This document shows, piece by piece, positions 34,191 through 46,566 of a stretch of DNA of 64,000 bases. How positions within the stretch are numbered: position 1 is the first letter of the stretch; every line of letters begins with the position of its first letter. The position numbers and the translations under genes were made by a program. The DNA lies in the NCBI GenBank assembly GCA_016946835.1, contig JACVTC010000040.1:968501-1032500 (forward strand), given 5' to 3'. Under the pieces are notes generated by a model. The model saw only the letters and a program-made list of their open reading frames with translations. It had not been told where the DNA came from and searched no databases. The DNA comes from Neocallimastix lanati (nom. inval.) (taxonomy: Eukaryota; Neocallimastigomycota; Neocallimastigomycetes; Neocallimastigales; Neocallimastigaceae).

Positions 34191-36490
34191 TTTTATACTT
34201 TCAAAATTAGAATTTGGTAATGTCTTATCATTCGTATTATTCCATAGTAATAGTTCATTGTAAATTATTGTTTTATCAGTATTATTACTATTACTATTAT
34301 TATTATTATTATCACTATTACTTTTACTATTACTATCACAAATACAATTACTGTTACTAACACTATTTATTTATTATTTATTAAAAGTAAATAATAATAT
34401 AAATTTATTAAGATTTATTTTCATATTTTTAATTATTTTAAAATATATTATCAAAGAAATTTAATTTTTAAATAATTTTACATTTTTTTTTTTATTTTTT
34501 TTTTTATTTTTTTAAATTTTATTCTTTATCTTATGTAAAGTTTTTATTCCAAAAATCACAATTATAGTACCAGTTCTTCCATCATCTTTTTTTTTTTTGT
34601 CTTGATATTTTAATTATTTTTTATTAAAAAAAAAAAAAAAAGTTTATAATTATTTATTTATTAATAAATTATTATTAAAATTTCATATTAAATTTTTATT
34701 CCAAAATCCACAATTATTTATTGTCTCCCTCTTTTTTATTTTATTTTATTTTATTTTGATATTATAAATATTTTATATCAAAAAAAAAAAAGTTTTTATT
34801 ATTATTCATAATTCAATGATTTCATTTTCAAAAATTTTCATTATTTCTTTGGATTGTCACACAGTATCATATAAATAAATGTCTTATGGTAATTTCTAAT
34901 GAATATACAGGCATTTTTTTTTTTTTTTTTACAATATCAATACCTTTTATATACAATTTGGAATTATTAGCTAGAAGACATGAGTATTTTTTTTTTTTTG
35001 GACATAATGATCATTCGTGAAAATGTGTTTTTGTAGTTTAGATACCTATATAATTAGTTTTTTTTACATAAATATCAATTGCTTGATTTAAATAATTTCT
35101 TCTCATATCTGTGGGGTACTTTCAGCATCAGGTAAAAAACCTTAGAACAGAGATATCGGTAAATGTAGTTGCTCAAAATTATTAAAATTGGTAAGTGCAT
35201 ACTGCTTTTTATCATATATAATATAATCCGAACCCTGGTCAATTTTAATTAAATTTTTATGACATATACACTCCATTAGTAATATTTTCATTAGACGAGG
35301 TAAAATACCTTCATGATTTTTAGTAAAATATTAAAATTATTGATTTCCAATATCAATGATATGATAAGAATCCGTGGGTATTTATTTCTATATCATTCTT
35401 ATTATTAATTAAAATAGTGTAGCATATGTTGTGAGAAATGATCACACTTGGACACAAGCTGGTAAAATCAAGAATAGTGCAATAGTTGTAAACTCCTTCT
35501 TCCCGGGTTTATGATGGTAGCGTTTTGATAATCATTCGATTTGGTGCAATTCTTTTCTATGCAAAAGTCGCAGTCATAGCAAAATTTATATAGCAGGTTA
35601 GTCCGTTTCTTACTTTAGCCGGACTTATCGACCTCATCAAGGTAGTTTCTGGATGCCTTGGCTACTTTTATCAGTTGGATTCATTGGTTGTTGTTGAAGA
35701 AACATAAAATTGATTTTACCGTATAAAAACATGTTTTTTATATAATCTCTGAAAATACCGTGGAAACATTAAAAAAGGTAGTCGTTTATTGTATTATGGT
35801 TTCAATATTAACCCTCAAACTATTCAACAACTTTTCCGAAACATAATTTAAACTGGATGACATTAAATTTAATGATTTGTCATACTTATATAAGACTTGA
35901 GGAAAAGCTCTAAATACATTCCAATTTTCTGCATCAGATACATATAATCAAAGCTAAATGAATTTTATCCTATAATGAGATCCAGATCATGAATTCTTGT
36001 TTGATTAAGAAATTCACACAACAAACTCATATTCTGTTTCCTTAAATATTATTTGCATATTTTTCATTAAAGGTATTTATTTTTTTTTATAATATTTTCT
36101 TCTTCTTCTTTTTTTTTATTCTATTTCTTAATGTATTCTTCATTTTTTTCATGGTTTTCATAATTATTTTCTCTGCTACTTTTCTTTTCAATATTTATTT
36201 TAATTTGATTTTCTGGACTTGAACTCCTGTCTATCAAATTTCTCAAACTATTATGACTATTTCGATTAGAAAACTCTAAGTTTTTGTTAATTTTCAGAAT
36301 CGACATGAATTTTTCGTATTTAGTACTACCTTTATTCATATGAACATCTTGGCCTTCAAAAGAACTTGATTTATTTACAAATATTATATTGATCCTGATC
36401 AAATCTAATAATCTATTTTTATTGTTATTGTCATCTATACTACATTTGTAATTGTTACCATCATTAACATTATTAGAATATTCTTTTTTT
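34191..36490 (-). pseudogene. Unidentified degenerate coding remnants, possibly of a retroelement
   Basis: The minus strand has three gene-like pieces. At 36470-36121 an Asn/Lys/Ser-rich part includes FMSILKINKNLEFSNRNSHN and SSSPENQIKINIEKK. At about 35960-35450 a better balanced part includes DAENWNVFRAFPQVLYKYDK and SLNYVSEKLLNSL. At 34370-34191 a Ser/Asn linker runs into the poly-Asn array. Asn-rich linkers of this kind also follow the copia integrase fossil at 18.5 kb, so a retroelement origin is possible but not shown. The pieces are broken many times. About 34380-35000 is AT-rich spacer. Confidence 0.3.
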
Positions 36491-37090
36491 AATGTATAAA
36501 GTTATAACTTTATCAAATTTTATTTTTTATTTTTTTTTTTTTTTTTTTTTTTGATTTATTAGTATTATTAATTTTCAATTATTATCATTTCAAGCATTTT
36601 AGTATATAAGAATCCATTAAAATTTTATTATACATAAAATATTAAATATCTAAAAAAAAACATAACATTGTTTTTTGTAATTTTTATTGAATGATTGATT
36701 TAAATTACTTAATATACATTTGATTTTTTTAAATATAAGTTTATAAAAAATATAAGTTTATAAAAAAATATATATTTTTAATTTTTTCACTTTGTTTTTT
36801 TTTTTTTTTTTTTATTTATTTATTTATTTATTTTTAATTAATTTACGAATTAAATATTAACCTTTACATTTAATATTTTATTGATACTACATATTTTAAC
36901 TCTAATATTAAATAATAAATAATTTTTTATTTTTATAAATATTATCTTAAATGAACTAATAAAAAAAAATATAAATCTATGATTACTAGATCTATTGGAA
37001 TAAATAGTTTCATTAAATATTCACATTTTATTTGAATATGTCTTCATTGATTCCATTTCAATGATTACTTTTTTTTAATTTCTTTAATAA
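36491..37090. other. AT-rich spacer and 3' flank of the next xylanase
   Basis: Homopolymer T-runs and a TTTATTTATTTA run near 36815. No gene seen. Confidence 0.5.
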
Positions 37091-37097
37091 ATTAATT

Positions 37098-38480
37098 TTA
37101 ATTTTGGTATTTTTTTAAAACTTTCATAATAGCTTCGTAATTTGGTTTCTTTTGAAGATCATGATCTAATAGACGAGTTTTAGTACTATCAGAGGAATAG
37201 AATCTATATCCATCTTGTAATCCAAAAACTGTTACACTAGAAATATTAGCTCCCTTTTTAATTTGTTCCATGATTCTTTCAAATAATTCTCCATATTGTT
37301 GAGCTTGTTTTTCTAACCAATCATCGCCACTTGGTGCTGTAATGGTTAATTCGGTAATTTGAATTTCTAATCCGGCTTCAGTGAAACGTTCAATGGCTCT
37401 TATATATTCATCAATACTTGGCCAACTCACTCCAATGTATGATTGCATACCAATGGCATCGATTAAATTATCTTTTCTTAAAATATCTATGAGATCAATG
37501 ATGGCTTGAGTTTTATCATGTGGATAAGTTTGGAAAGTATTATAATCATTATATACTAACTTGACATTTGGAAGTGCATATTTACGAGCAATTTCAAATG
37601 TTTTCTTAACATAATCTGGTCCTACTACTTTATACCATAAACTTTCTTCATCTCCTGTCATAGTTCTAGTGTACCATCCTGTAGAATTATCAAAGCTGCC
37701 ATCATTAATTTCAACTGCTTCATTAACAACATCCCAAACATCAATGACTCCTGGATAATTAAATTGAATAAATCCAAGATATTGTTTAATGAAACTTTCT
37801 AAACGATAATAGATTGTATCGACATCGGCAAATTCATTTTCAGAATTAAATCCTTTTCTGAAGAACCAATCTGGAGTTTGTTTATGCCAAACTAATACAT
37901 GACCTCTAATATGAATATTATTCTTTAAAGCAAAATCTAAACCATCCACAATATCATCAAATTTTAAAGCCATTTCTTCTGAACCATTTTCTGCATTTTT
38001 GAGACATCCTTCTTTATCAAAAATATATTCAGGTTTCATGATATTAGTATAAGTCATTGAATTAAATTGATATTTAATGACTTCTCTCATTGTTTTAGAA
38101 GTAGTAGTAGAAGTAGAAAGAGCACCACCATTTAAACCAACACCGAAACGGAAAGGAGCTTCTTTTGCTAAAGAATCACCAGTAGTTATATCAGTGATAT
38201 TACATTCCGCAGCAGGATCATTGATAGAATCAATATCAATGATAGCAGGAGGAGAAGGAGGAATATCATCTTTTGGTCTTGTACTTTCTAAACCAAGACC
38301 ACACCATTCACCATTTTCCATTCCCCATTCACCATCATAAGTTGATCTTACGACAGTTTTAGTTGATTTACAACAAGGAATATTAAATCTTTCAGACCAA
38401 CATCCATCAATATTTTCAGCTGGTTTAGCAGCTACTATAGAAACAACTGATAATATACTCAATAATGTATTATATTTCAT
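37098..38480 (-). CDS. GH10 endo-1,4-beta-xylanase with N-terminal fungal dockerin, no C-terminal tail (460 aa)
   Basis: A secreted, cellulosome-bound xylanase. The signal peptide is 1-18 (ends VAA) and the dockerin is 27-60 (CWSERFNIPCCKST, DGEWG, WCGL). GH10 spans about 92-456, with acid/base Glu254 (VVNEA) and nucleophile Glu377 (ITELT). It ends at KVLKKYQN right after the catalytic domain, whereas its relatives carry 30-50 extra residues. The middle of the gene is almost identical to the genes at 41931 and 46567, on the opposite strand, while the first ~31 residues and the last few differ clearly. At several positions (Asp176, Gly276-Asp277, Ser414) it agrees with the gene at 46567 and not with the one at 41931. 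There is no intron. Confidence 0.97.
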   Translation of the reverse strand: MKYNTLLSILSVVSIVAAKPAENIDGCWSERFNIPCCKSTKTVVRSTYDGEWGMENGEWCGLGLESTRPKDDIPPSPPAIIDIDSINDPAAECNITDITTGDSLAKEAPFRFGVGLNGGALSTSTTTSKTMREVIKYQFNSMTYTNIMKPEYIFDKEGCLKNAENGSEEMALKFDDIVDGLDFALKNNIHIRGHVLVWHKQTPDWFFRKGFNSENEFADVDTIYYRLESFIKQYLGFIQFNYPGVIDVWDVVNEAVEINDGSFDNSTGWYTRTMTGDEESLWYKVVGPDYVKKTFEIARKYALPNVKLVYNDYNTFQTYPHDKTQAIIDLIDILRKDNLIDAIGMQSYIGVSWPSIDEYIRAIERFTEAGLEIQITELTITAPSGDDWLEKQAQQYGELFERIMEQIKKGANISSVTVFGLQDGYRFYSSDSTKTRLLDHDLQKKPNYEAIMKVLKKYQN

Positions 38481-38586
38481 CTTAACTATTAACTATGTAA
38501 TTAAATTTTTATAAATTAAATATTTTAATATCTAAATTTTTAAAATAAATTAAAACAATAATAACTGTAAAAAAGAAATTTTCACC

Positions 38587-38601
38587 TTTTTTATATTTTT
38601 T
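38587..38601 (-). promoter_or_regulatory. TATA-box-like element upstream of the xylanase at 38480
   Basis: On the minus strand AAAAATATAAAAAAGGTGAA lies about 110 bases before the ATG, at the same distance as the TATA-like words of the two plus-strand copies. Confidence 0.35.
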
Positions 38602-38609
38602 TAGAAACT

Positions 38610-39575
38610 TAATATTTAAATAGAATCTTTATTAAATTTATATTAATAATATTATATTTATAGTGACAATCCATTTAAAATAATCCTTTTTATTAAATAA
38701 TTTAATATTATTATTTAAAATTCTTACTATTAATAGGATTTATTATTAATTAAAAAAATTTTTTATTGATAAATGAAAAAAAAAAAAAAAAAAAACTTAC
38801 AATATATCCTTGATTTCAATGAAACAATGAAAACCGTTTAACTTTAATTCTATTTAATTTTTATAATATTATTAATAAAAATACCAATAAAAAAAATTTT
38901 TTTATTAATAAATAATATATATTACTAATTAAATCTATTAAAACAGAACTATTGGTTTTTCCTTTATATCTAAAAAAATTAAAAAATTAAAATTAATATA
39001 TAAAATAGAATAAAAATAAAATTAATATATTTTTTATTATTATTTTTTTTTTAAAAAAAAAAAATAATTAAGATTAATAAATAAAATAGGATAAAAATAT
39101 AATTAATACATTATTTTATTATTGTTATTTTATTTTGATGGTGTATTTTCTATTTATTTATATAATTTTAAAGTTTATTGAAATACAGAAAAAGAAATAA
39201 ATTAAAATTGATATAAATATAACGGATTAAAATAATATAATAGACAGAATTAGGGGTTATATTAAATTTTAGTACTAAATTCAAAAAACTAAAAAAACTA
39301 TTAACATGTTCTATATTAATTTAAATAATCAAAATCATTATTGTTTTTTTTATATAAAATACAAAAAATTATTACATATATGTATATTACATAAATATAT
39401 TTAAATGTTAAAAAATAATAATTAATAATTTTTTTTAAAAAAAAAATTAAACCATTTTTATATTTTATTATTTAATTATTATTATTATTTTTTTTTTCAT
39501 AATTTTTATTTTTATTTAATTTTAAAAAAAATAGAATAAAATTTTAATTTAATTTAGCACCTATGTTATAATATA
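38610..39575. other. AT-rich spacer
   Basis: AT-rich filler with A- and T-runs; nothing recognised. Confidence 0.5.
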
Positions 39576-39578
39576 CTT

Positions 39579-39645
39579 AAGAATAAATTGAATATTATAA
39601 TAGAAAATAAGGAATATTTTCTATTATAATATTCAATTTATTCTT
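39579..39645. repeat. Perfect 31-bp inverted repeat with 5-base loop
   Basis: Arms 39579-39609 and 39615-39645 are exact reverse complements around AGGAA. The left arm starts AAGAATAAATTGAATATTAT. It ends exactly where homology to the xylanase 3' flank (inverted) begins. Confidence 0.93.
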
Positions 39646-39649
39646 TTAA

Positions 39650-39850
39650 TTTTAACAAAAATTATTTTTTTATATTTTTAATTAATTAATTATAAATGTA
39701 TATATTATAAAAAAAAATTATTTTAAATTATTAAATTTTTAACAGGATTATTTAGCATTATTAATTTGTTTTTTCTTCACTTGAAATTTCTTATTCTTAT
39801 TCTGAATCTTTATCTTTATAGTTTTTCTATATCGTCAATTTTTTTTTTGT
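39650..39850 (-). pseudogene. Inverted relic of a GH10 gene 3' end and flank
   Basis: Read on the minus strand, 39845-39755 matches the last ~30 codons of the 491-residue xylanases: an AAAATTGACGATATAGAAAA start, GATTCAGAATAAGAATAAG, then TTCAAGTGAAGAAAAAAC. The match continues through TTAATAATG past the stop and into the 3' flank (AAATAATCCTGTT, then TTTATAATTAATTAA). The Glu/Ser tail frame is broken. The catalytic part is absent: upstream of the tail the sequence turns into unrelated AT-rich DNA. Confidence 0.75.
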
Positions 39851-39854
39851 AAAT

Positions 39855-40635
39855 TTTACATTATAATAAATGATATAATTAATTCAATTAAACAATGTAA
39901 AAATAAAATAAAAAAATTATTGATCAATGAATTTGAAAATTGTTTATAAATCTTTGTATATTTTTTATTTCTAATAGAAAAAAAAAATTAAATATAATAT
40001 GTTCCAAGAATTTATTATTTTAATTTATATATTCTTATTTTCTTATTAAAGAAAAAAATTTTTTTTTTAAAAAAAAAAAAAAAAGAGAAAAATAAAAATT
40101 AATATTATTAATAAAATTATTATTATTATTATTATTATTATTTGTTTAACTTTGATATTATTTTATTTTTTTTTATAAAAAATGTTGACACTCCCCTCTC
40201 AAACTAGTTTTTATTTATATACTCTTATATATTGTTAATTATATTAACAAATATTTTTATTATTTAAAAACATCCTCATTTATTGTTAGAACTCCTTATT
40301 ATATTATAATGGCCATAAAATAAAAATTCCGAATAATTAATTATTTTTTATAACATTAAATAAATAATATTACTTTTTATAATATTGATCGTTTTAAAAT
40401 GATTTAATAATAATAGTAAAATTTTTTTTACAATAAATAAGGATTGTTATACAAAATCTTTTAATTTTTTAAATATTAATAATATTAATTTTAATAATAG
40501 TTTTATATATATTTAGTATTTAGTTTTATATAAAATTAAAAGGAATGAATAAAAATATTTAACCCTTTCATGGTTTTTAATTTACTTATTGATTAAAATT
40601 TAAAATTTATATTCGATGTTGAAAAGCAAAATATT

Positions 40636-40675
<40 letters not shown>

Positions 40676-41490
40676 AAAAAATAAAAAATTATTTAAATAT
40701 TCATAGTTTTAAATTTTTCATTAATATTTAAATAAATTTTTATTTTTTAAAGTTTATATAGAATTTAAAAATATAATATATCAAAATTAATATTTTAAAC
40801 GAATTATAAAAAAAAGAAAATATATTTACAATTTACATTATTATATAATATTAACATATTTATTAGTCTTCATTATTACCAATAATTTTAAAAATAATAA
40901 AAACACAATGTTACATGTATTATTTTTTAATTATTATTATTATTAGATAAAAAAAATTGTTAAAACTTTATTAATTATATTAATGAATATTACTATAAAA
41001 TTTTTATGATATTAATTTAAATTTTTTGGTTAAATTTATTAAATTTTTGTTCCCCTTAATATTATATGTAACAATTAAAATATCCACACTTTATTTATAA
41101 AATTTAAAAATCATTTATATATTTACTAATGAAAAGAAACAAGTTTTAAATTTAATAATAAATTTTTTTTAACTATATTTTTATCATTAAATATTTATTA
41201 ATGAATATAATAAAATTTTTTTTCATAATTTTAAAAACAAAAGATTATTATATAATTTTAAAAATAAATGATAGTTTACTTTAGATCTAATTCAAATATC
41301 ATAAATTCAATAAAGTATATATTTTTAATAATTATTAATAATTATTATTATCTTCATGTAAATAATTTTTTTTTTTTTTTTTTTTTTTTTTATAAATTCT
41401 AAAATATAATAATAAGTTTTAAATGATTGGTGTTTTTTTAATAAATCCATACAAATTAAAATAAATATTTGATTTTATTTCTATTCTTTT

Positions 41491-41523
<33 letters not shown>

Positions 41524-41820
41524 TTTTTAATTTATATATATTATTTTCTTTAAAACATTTTATATAGATTTTTTTATATTATGGAATTTTTAAATAAATA
41601 TATTTAAAGTTCAATAAAAAAATTAATTTATTTATTATTCAAAAATAATATTACAGAGTTTTTTTTCCTATTTTTTTTTTTTTTATTTTTTCCTATTGTT
41701 GGAAAATAACTATTATGAAACTTATTGTTATATTAAATTTTAAAAATCAATATTTTTTTTTATTTTAGAAAAATTTAACCGAAAATAACAATTTAATATT
41801 TTTAAAAGTAAATTATATTT
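39855..41820. repeat. 5' flank of the first plus-strand xylanase, left copy of a large direct duplication
   Basis: From about 39980 (AATATAATATGTTCCAAGAA) this stretch is paralogous to 45190-46566, with shared words such as CTTTTGTTCCCCTTAATATT-type, CACAATGTTACATGTA and a long A-run preceded by TTATTTAA. The copies differ by many insertions and deletions. It holds no gene. Confidence 0.65.
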
Positions 41821-41827
41821 TTAAAAA

Positions 41828-41840
41828 TATATATAAAAGG
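41828..41840 (+). promoter_or_regulatory. TATA-box-like element upstream of the xylanase at 41931
   Basis: TATATATAAAAGG lies 91 bases before the ATG and is followed by AAAGGTTTTTCCATTTTT. The same block is kept in front of the paralog at 46567, although the farther upstream DNA has diverged. Confidence 0.45.
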
Positions 41841-41930
41841 AAAGGTTTTTCCATTTTTAATTCTTTACAAAAATTCAGAATATTTCTATTCAAAAAATAA
41901 AAGTAAATATTATATATATTAATCATCAAA

Positions 41931-43406
41931 ATGAAATATAATACATTATTAAGTATATTATCAGTTGTTTCTTTAGTAGTTGCTAAACCAACTAAAAATA
42001 TTAAAAGTTGCTGGTCAAAGAAATTTAATATTCCTTGTTGTAAATCAACTAAAACTGTCGTAAGATCAACTTATGATGGTGAATGGGGAATGGAAAATGG
42101 TGAATGGTGTGGTCTTGGTTTAAAAAGTACAAGACCAAAAGATGATATTCCTCCTTCTCCTCCTGCTATCATTGATATTGATTCTATCAATGATCCTGCT
42201 GCGGAATGTAATATCACTGATATAACTACTGGTGATTCTTTAGCAAAAGAAGCTCCATTCCGTTTCGGTGTTGGTTTAAATGGTGGTGCTCTTTCTACTT
42301 CTACTACTACTTCTAAAACAATGAGAGAAGTCATTAAATATCAATTTAATTCAATGACTTATACTAATATCATGAAACCTGAATATATTTTCGATAAAGA
42401 AGGATGTCTCAAAAATGCAGAAAATGGTTCAGAAGAAATGGCTTTAAAATTTGATGGTATTGTGGATGGTTTAGATTTTGCTTTAAAGAATAATATTCAT
42501 ATTAGAGGTCATGTATTAGTTTGGCATAAACAAACTCCAGATTGGTTCTTCAGAAAAGGATTTAATTCTGAAAATGAATTTGCCGATGTCGATACGATCT
42601 ATTATCGTTTAGAAAGTTTCATTAAACAATATCTTGGATTTATTCAATTTAATTATCCAGGAGTCATTGATGTTTGGGATGTTGTTAATGAAGCAGTTGA
42701 AATTAATGATGGCAGCTTTGATAATTCTACAGGATGGTACACTAGAACTATGACAGAAAATGAAGAAAGTTTATGGTATAAAGTAGTAGGACCAGATTAT
42801 GTTAAGAAAACATTTGAAATTGCTCGTAAATATGCACTTCCAAATGTCAAGTTAGTATATAATGATTATAATACTTTCCAAACTTATCCACATGATAAAA
42901 CTCAAGCCATCATTGATCTCATAGATATTTTAAGAAAAGATAATTTAATCGATGCCATTGGTATGCAATCATATATTGGAGTGAGTTGGCCAAGTGTTGA
43001 TGAATATATAAGAGCCATTGAACGTTTCACTGAAGCCGGATTAGAAATTCAAATTACCGAATTAACCATTACAGCACCAAGTGGCGATGATTGGTTAGAA
43101 AAACAAGCTCAACAATATGGAGAATTATTTGAAAGAATCATGGAACAAATTAAAAAGGGAGCTAATATTACTAGTGTAACAGTCTTTGGATTACAAGATG
43201 GATATAGATTCTATTCCTCTGATAGTACTAAAACTCGTCTTTTAGATCATGATCTTCAAAAGAAACCAAATTACGAAGCTATTATGAAAGTTTTAAAATC
43301 AAATAAAAAAGAGAATCAAAAAATTGATGATAAAGAAAAACAAAATTCAAAAAATAAAAATTCAGAATCAGAATCAGAAAGTTCAAGTGAAGAAGAAAAA
43401 AATTAA
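41931..43406 (+). CDS. GH10 endo-1,4-beta-xylanase with N-terminal fungal dockerin (491 aa, copy 1)
   Basis: A secreted, cellulosome-bound xylanase. The signal peptide is 1-18 (ends VVA). The dockerin is 27-60, with Cys at 27, 36, 37 and 60 and the DGEWG core at 49-53. A PPSPPAI linker follows, with GH10 at 92-456. The acid/base is Glu254, the nucleophile Glu377, and RGHVLVWHKQTPDWFF spans 192-207. The tail 457-491 is Lys/Asn- then Ser/Glu-rich (SESESESSSEEEKN). I count seven residue differences from the gene at 46567: positions 41, 176, 276, 277, 414, 478 and 486. Position 176 is Gly here and Asp in the other three MKYNT-type enzymes. There is no intron. The start has AAA just before ATG, as in the paralogs. 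Confidence 0.97.
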   Translation: MKYNTLLSILSVVSLVVAKPTKNIKSCWSKKFNIPCCKSTKTVVRSTYDGEWGMENGEWCGLGLKSTRPKDDIPPSPPAIIDIDSINDPAAECNITDITTGDSLAKEAPFRFGVGLNGGALSTSTTTSKTMREVIKYQFNSMTYTNIMKPEYIFDKEGCLKNAENGSEEMALKFDGIVDGLDFALKNNIHIRGHVLVWHKQTPDWFFRKGFNSENEFADVDTIYYRLESFIKQYLGFIQFNYPGVIDVWDVVNEAVEINDGSFDNSTGWYTRTMTENEESLWYKVVGPDYVKKTFEIARKYALPNVKLVYNDYNTFQTYPHDKTQAIIDLIDILRKDNLIDAIGMQSYIGVSWPSVDEYIRAIERFTEAGLEIQITELTITAPSGDDWLEKQAQQYGELFERIMEQIKKGANITSVTVFGLQDGYRFYSSDSTKTRLLDHDLQKKPNYEAIMKVLKSNKKENQKIDDKEKQNSKNKNSESESESSSEEEKN

Positions 43407-43698
43407 TAATGTTAAATAACCCAATTGAAAATTAAATAATTTAAAAAGAAATTTTTTTTAAAAAATTTAAATTTATAATTAATTAAAAATATTAAAAAAA
43501 TTATTTTAAATTAGAATGTTAGTTTCAAAATTAAGTGTTTTAAATTTAACTTTCTTTTTTTGTAATATCTATTATTAATCAAATTAAGAAAATTAATAAA
43601 TAGAACTTTTATTAAATTGAATAAAATATTCAAAAAATATATTATTTTTAAATTTATAAAAATAATTATAAAATAATAAATTTAAGTTATTACTTATA

Positions 43699-43700
<2 letters not shown>
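43407..43700. repeat. 3' flank, left copy of the direct duplication
   Basis: From the stop codon to about 43690 this is nearly identical to 48043-48325 (TTAAATAACCCAATTGAAAA, GAATGTTAGTTTCAAAAT, AATAGAACTTTTATTAAATT). The two copies then part company at an A-run. Confidence 0.85.
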
Positions 43701-43740
<40 letters not shown>

Positions 43741-43789
43741 TTATTATTTTTTTTTTTATAAAAAATTTAATTAAGAAAATTTCATATAA

Positions 43790-45000
43790 ATTTTTTTAAT
43801 TTTTTTTGGCTTTTTATTTTTTTATAATTTCAAAATTTTATAATGAAAAAAATTAACATTTTAATATTTTCCAACTAAAAACTATTCCATTACTATTTAA
43901 TATCATTCCAACATCATAATATATTATGTATATTTTCCATAAATTTATTAAAAGATTACATATTTTTTTTAAAAATTAATTAATAGAATCATGTATAATA
44001 CACTTTATTATAAAAGCTGATGAGAAATTAATAATTTTAAATTAAAAAAAAAAAAAAAAAAAAAAACGCTTCTAACATTTTCTTTTATAAAAGAAATTAA
44101 TCCAAAAAATTTAATATATGTTATTATTTTTTTTAGTTTTTTTTTATAATTTCAAAATTTTACAATGAAAAGAATTAATATTTTAATAATTTTCAACTTA
44201 GAGGAATTATATAAATTTATTGAATTTTATTTTAATATATATTCATTTCAAATACTTTATCATAATTCAATAATTTTATAATTAAGCAAAATAAAAAAAA
44301 CTTTTGTTATTATTTTTTGAAATTCATCCATATTTATATATCATTTTTTTGTTGTAAATTTAAACATATAATTAATATAATTCAATTAATATGATTAAAT
44401 GATATAAAAATAATTATGATTATTAACCATAAATTTATTAAAAAGCTACATATTTTTTCAAGAAAAATTAATAATTAAAACTATGCTTATTTCACTTTGA
44501 TAAAATTTGATGGGAATTTTAAATTGTTAAAAAAAAAATCATTGCTAATTTTTTTTTTTTTTATATATAAAAAAATTAATCCAAAAAATTTTATATAAAA
44601 TGTTATTATTGTTTGGGGTTTTTTTTTAATAATTTCAAAATTTTACAATAAAAAAAAAATTAACATTTTAATATTTTCTAACTAAATACCATTTCATTAC
44701 TATTTAATATCATTCCAACATCATAATATATTATGTGTATTTTCCATAAATTTATTAAATATTTACATATTTTTTTTAAAAAAATTAATTAATAAATAAT
44801 AGAATATTATACTTTGTTATAAAAGCTGATGTAAATAATTATTTTTGAATAAAAAGAAAATAAATTTTAATTTTTAAGATTATTAATCATAAATTTATTT
44901 ACTAATTATTTTTTTTTTAAGAACAATAATCAATAAAACTAGGTTTATTTTATATTTCATTCAATTTTTATAAATATATTTTTAGATACAACATTAACAC
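43790..45000. repeat. About 800-bp tandem repeat between the two xylanase copies
   Basis: A block with CAAAATTTTATAATGAAAA, TTAACATTTTAATATTTTC, TCATTCCAACATCATAATAT and TATTTTCCATAAATTTATTA at 43826-44035 recurs at 44634-44830. The part around 44300-44490 recurs at 49025-49208. A third piece of the first block lies at 50217-50290, on the far side of the element with inverted ends. No gene is in it. Confidence 0.7.
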
Positions 45001-45007
45001 ATAGAAA

Positions 45008-45066
<59 letters not shown>
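45008..45066. repeat. ATT array of ~19 units
   Basis: A pure ATT run with no coding context. Confidence 0.9.
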
Positions 45067-45069
<3 letters not shown>

Positions 45070-45189
45070 TAAAATGTGGAAAATTAAAAACTCCTTAATA
45101 TCCAAAAAAAATATATATATATATATATATTATTAACAATACCTAAGGATTAAATTAAAATATAAAATTTATGTTTTTTTTTTCTAATA

Positions 45190-45664
45190 AAATAAAAATA
45201 TATATATATAATATGTTCCAAGAATTAATTATTTTTATTTATATTTTTTTTTTATTTAAAAATAACCTTATATATTGTTAAAACTCCTTATTATATATTA
45301 AGGGCAATAAAATAAAATTTCCAAATAGTTAAATTTTTTTTTATTAAATAATATTATATAGTAACATATTTTTAATTGATATTATATAAAAGTAATATAT
45401 ATTAGTTTTATATAATATCGATTGTTTTAAAATAACTTAATAATAATAGTAAAAAATATTTTTATAATAAATAAAGATTTTTATATATAATCTTTAATTT
45501 TTTTTTTTGATATATAAATAATAATTATGATTAATAATAGTTTTATATATTTAGTGTTGTATAAAATTAATAGGAATAAATATATTTTGCTTGTCTTTAA
45601 ATGGTTTTTAATTTACTTAATTAAAAATTAAAAATTTATATTCTATGTAGAAAAGAAAAATACT

Positions 45665-45706
<42 letters not shown>

Positions 45707-46466
45707 AAAAAAGTTTAAAAAATATAAAATTACCTAAATATTCATAAAAAAAATTAAAATTAAAGTTTAAATAGAACTTAGAAATATATATATAAATCAA
45801 AATTAATATTTTAAACGAATAAGAAAAAAAATAAAATATATTTACAATCTATATTTTTCTATAATATTAAAATGTTGATTTGTCCTCATTGCTACCAATA
45901 TATTCAAAAATAATAAAAGCACAATGTTACATGTAGTTTAATCAAAATGTTTATTTATAATTATATTATTACTATTGAAAGATAAAAAAAATTGTTAAAA
46001 CTTTATTAATTATATTAATGAATATTACCATAAAATTTTTATGATATTAATTTAAATTCTTTGTTTAAATTTATTTAACTTTTGTTCCCCTTAATATTGT
46101 ATGTATAACAATTAAAATATCCATATTATAAAATTTATATTATTTTATTTAAAACATTTTATATAGATTTTAAATAATATAAACCAAGCAAATATTAAAA
46201 AATAAAATTTATCGATTTTGTCATTTTATTATGGAATTTTTAAATAAATATTCAATAAAATAATTTATTTATTTATTTTTTCAGATTAATATTATAATTT
46301 TTTTTTTTTCATTCATTTTTTTTTATCCTATTGCTGGAAAATATAACTTAATATATTAAATTTTAAAATTTAATATTTTTTTTTAATATATATATATTTA
46401 TATTTGAAAAATTTAGCCGAAAGTAATAATTTAATATTTTTAGAAATAAATTACATTTAAAAAAAA
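45190..46466. repeat. 5' flank of the second plus-strand xylanase, right copy of the direct duplication
   Basis: Paralogous to about 39980-41827. It starts at a shared ATATAATATGTTCCAAGAA word. It is shorter than the left copy because of insertions and deletions. No gene seen. Confidence 0.65.
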
Positions 46467-46476
46467 TATATAAAAG
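46467..46476 (+). promoter_or_regulatory. TATA-box-like element upstream of the xylanase at 46567
   Basis: TATATAAAAG lies 91-100 bases before the ATG and is followed by TAAAGGTTTTTCCATTTTTT, as in the paralog. Confidence 0.45.
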
Positions 46477-46566
46477 TAAAGGTTTTTCCATTTTTTATTT
46501 ATTATAAAAATTCAAAATATTTCAATTTAAAAAAAAAAGTATATTTTATATATATTTATCATCAAA

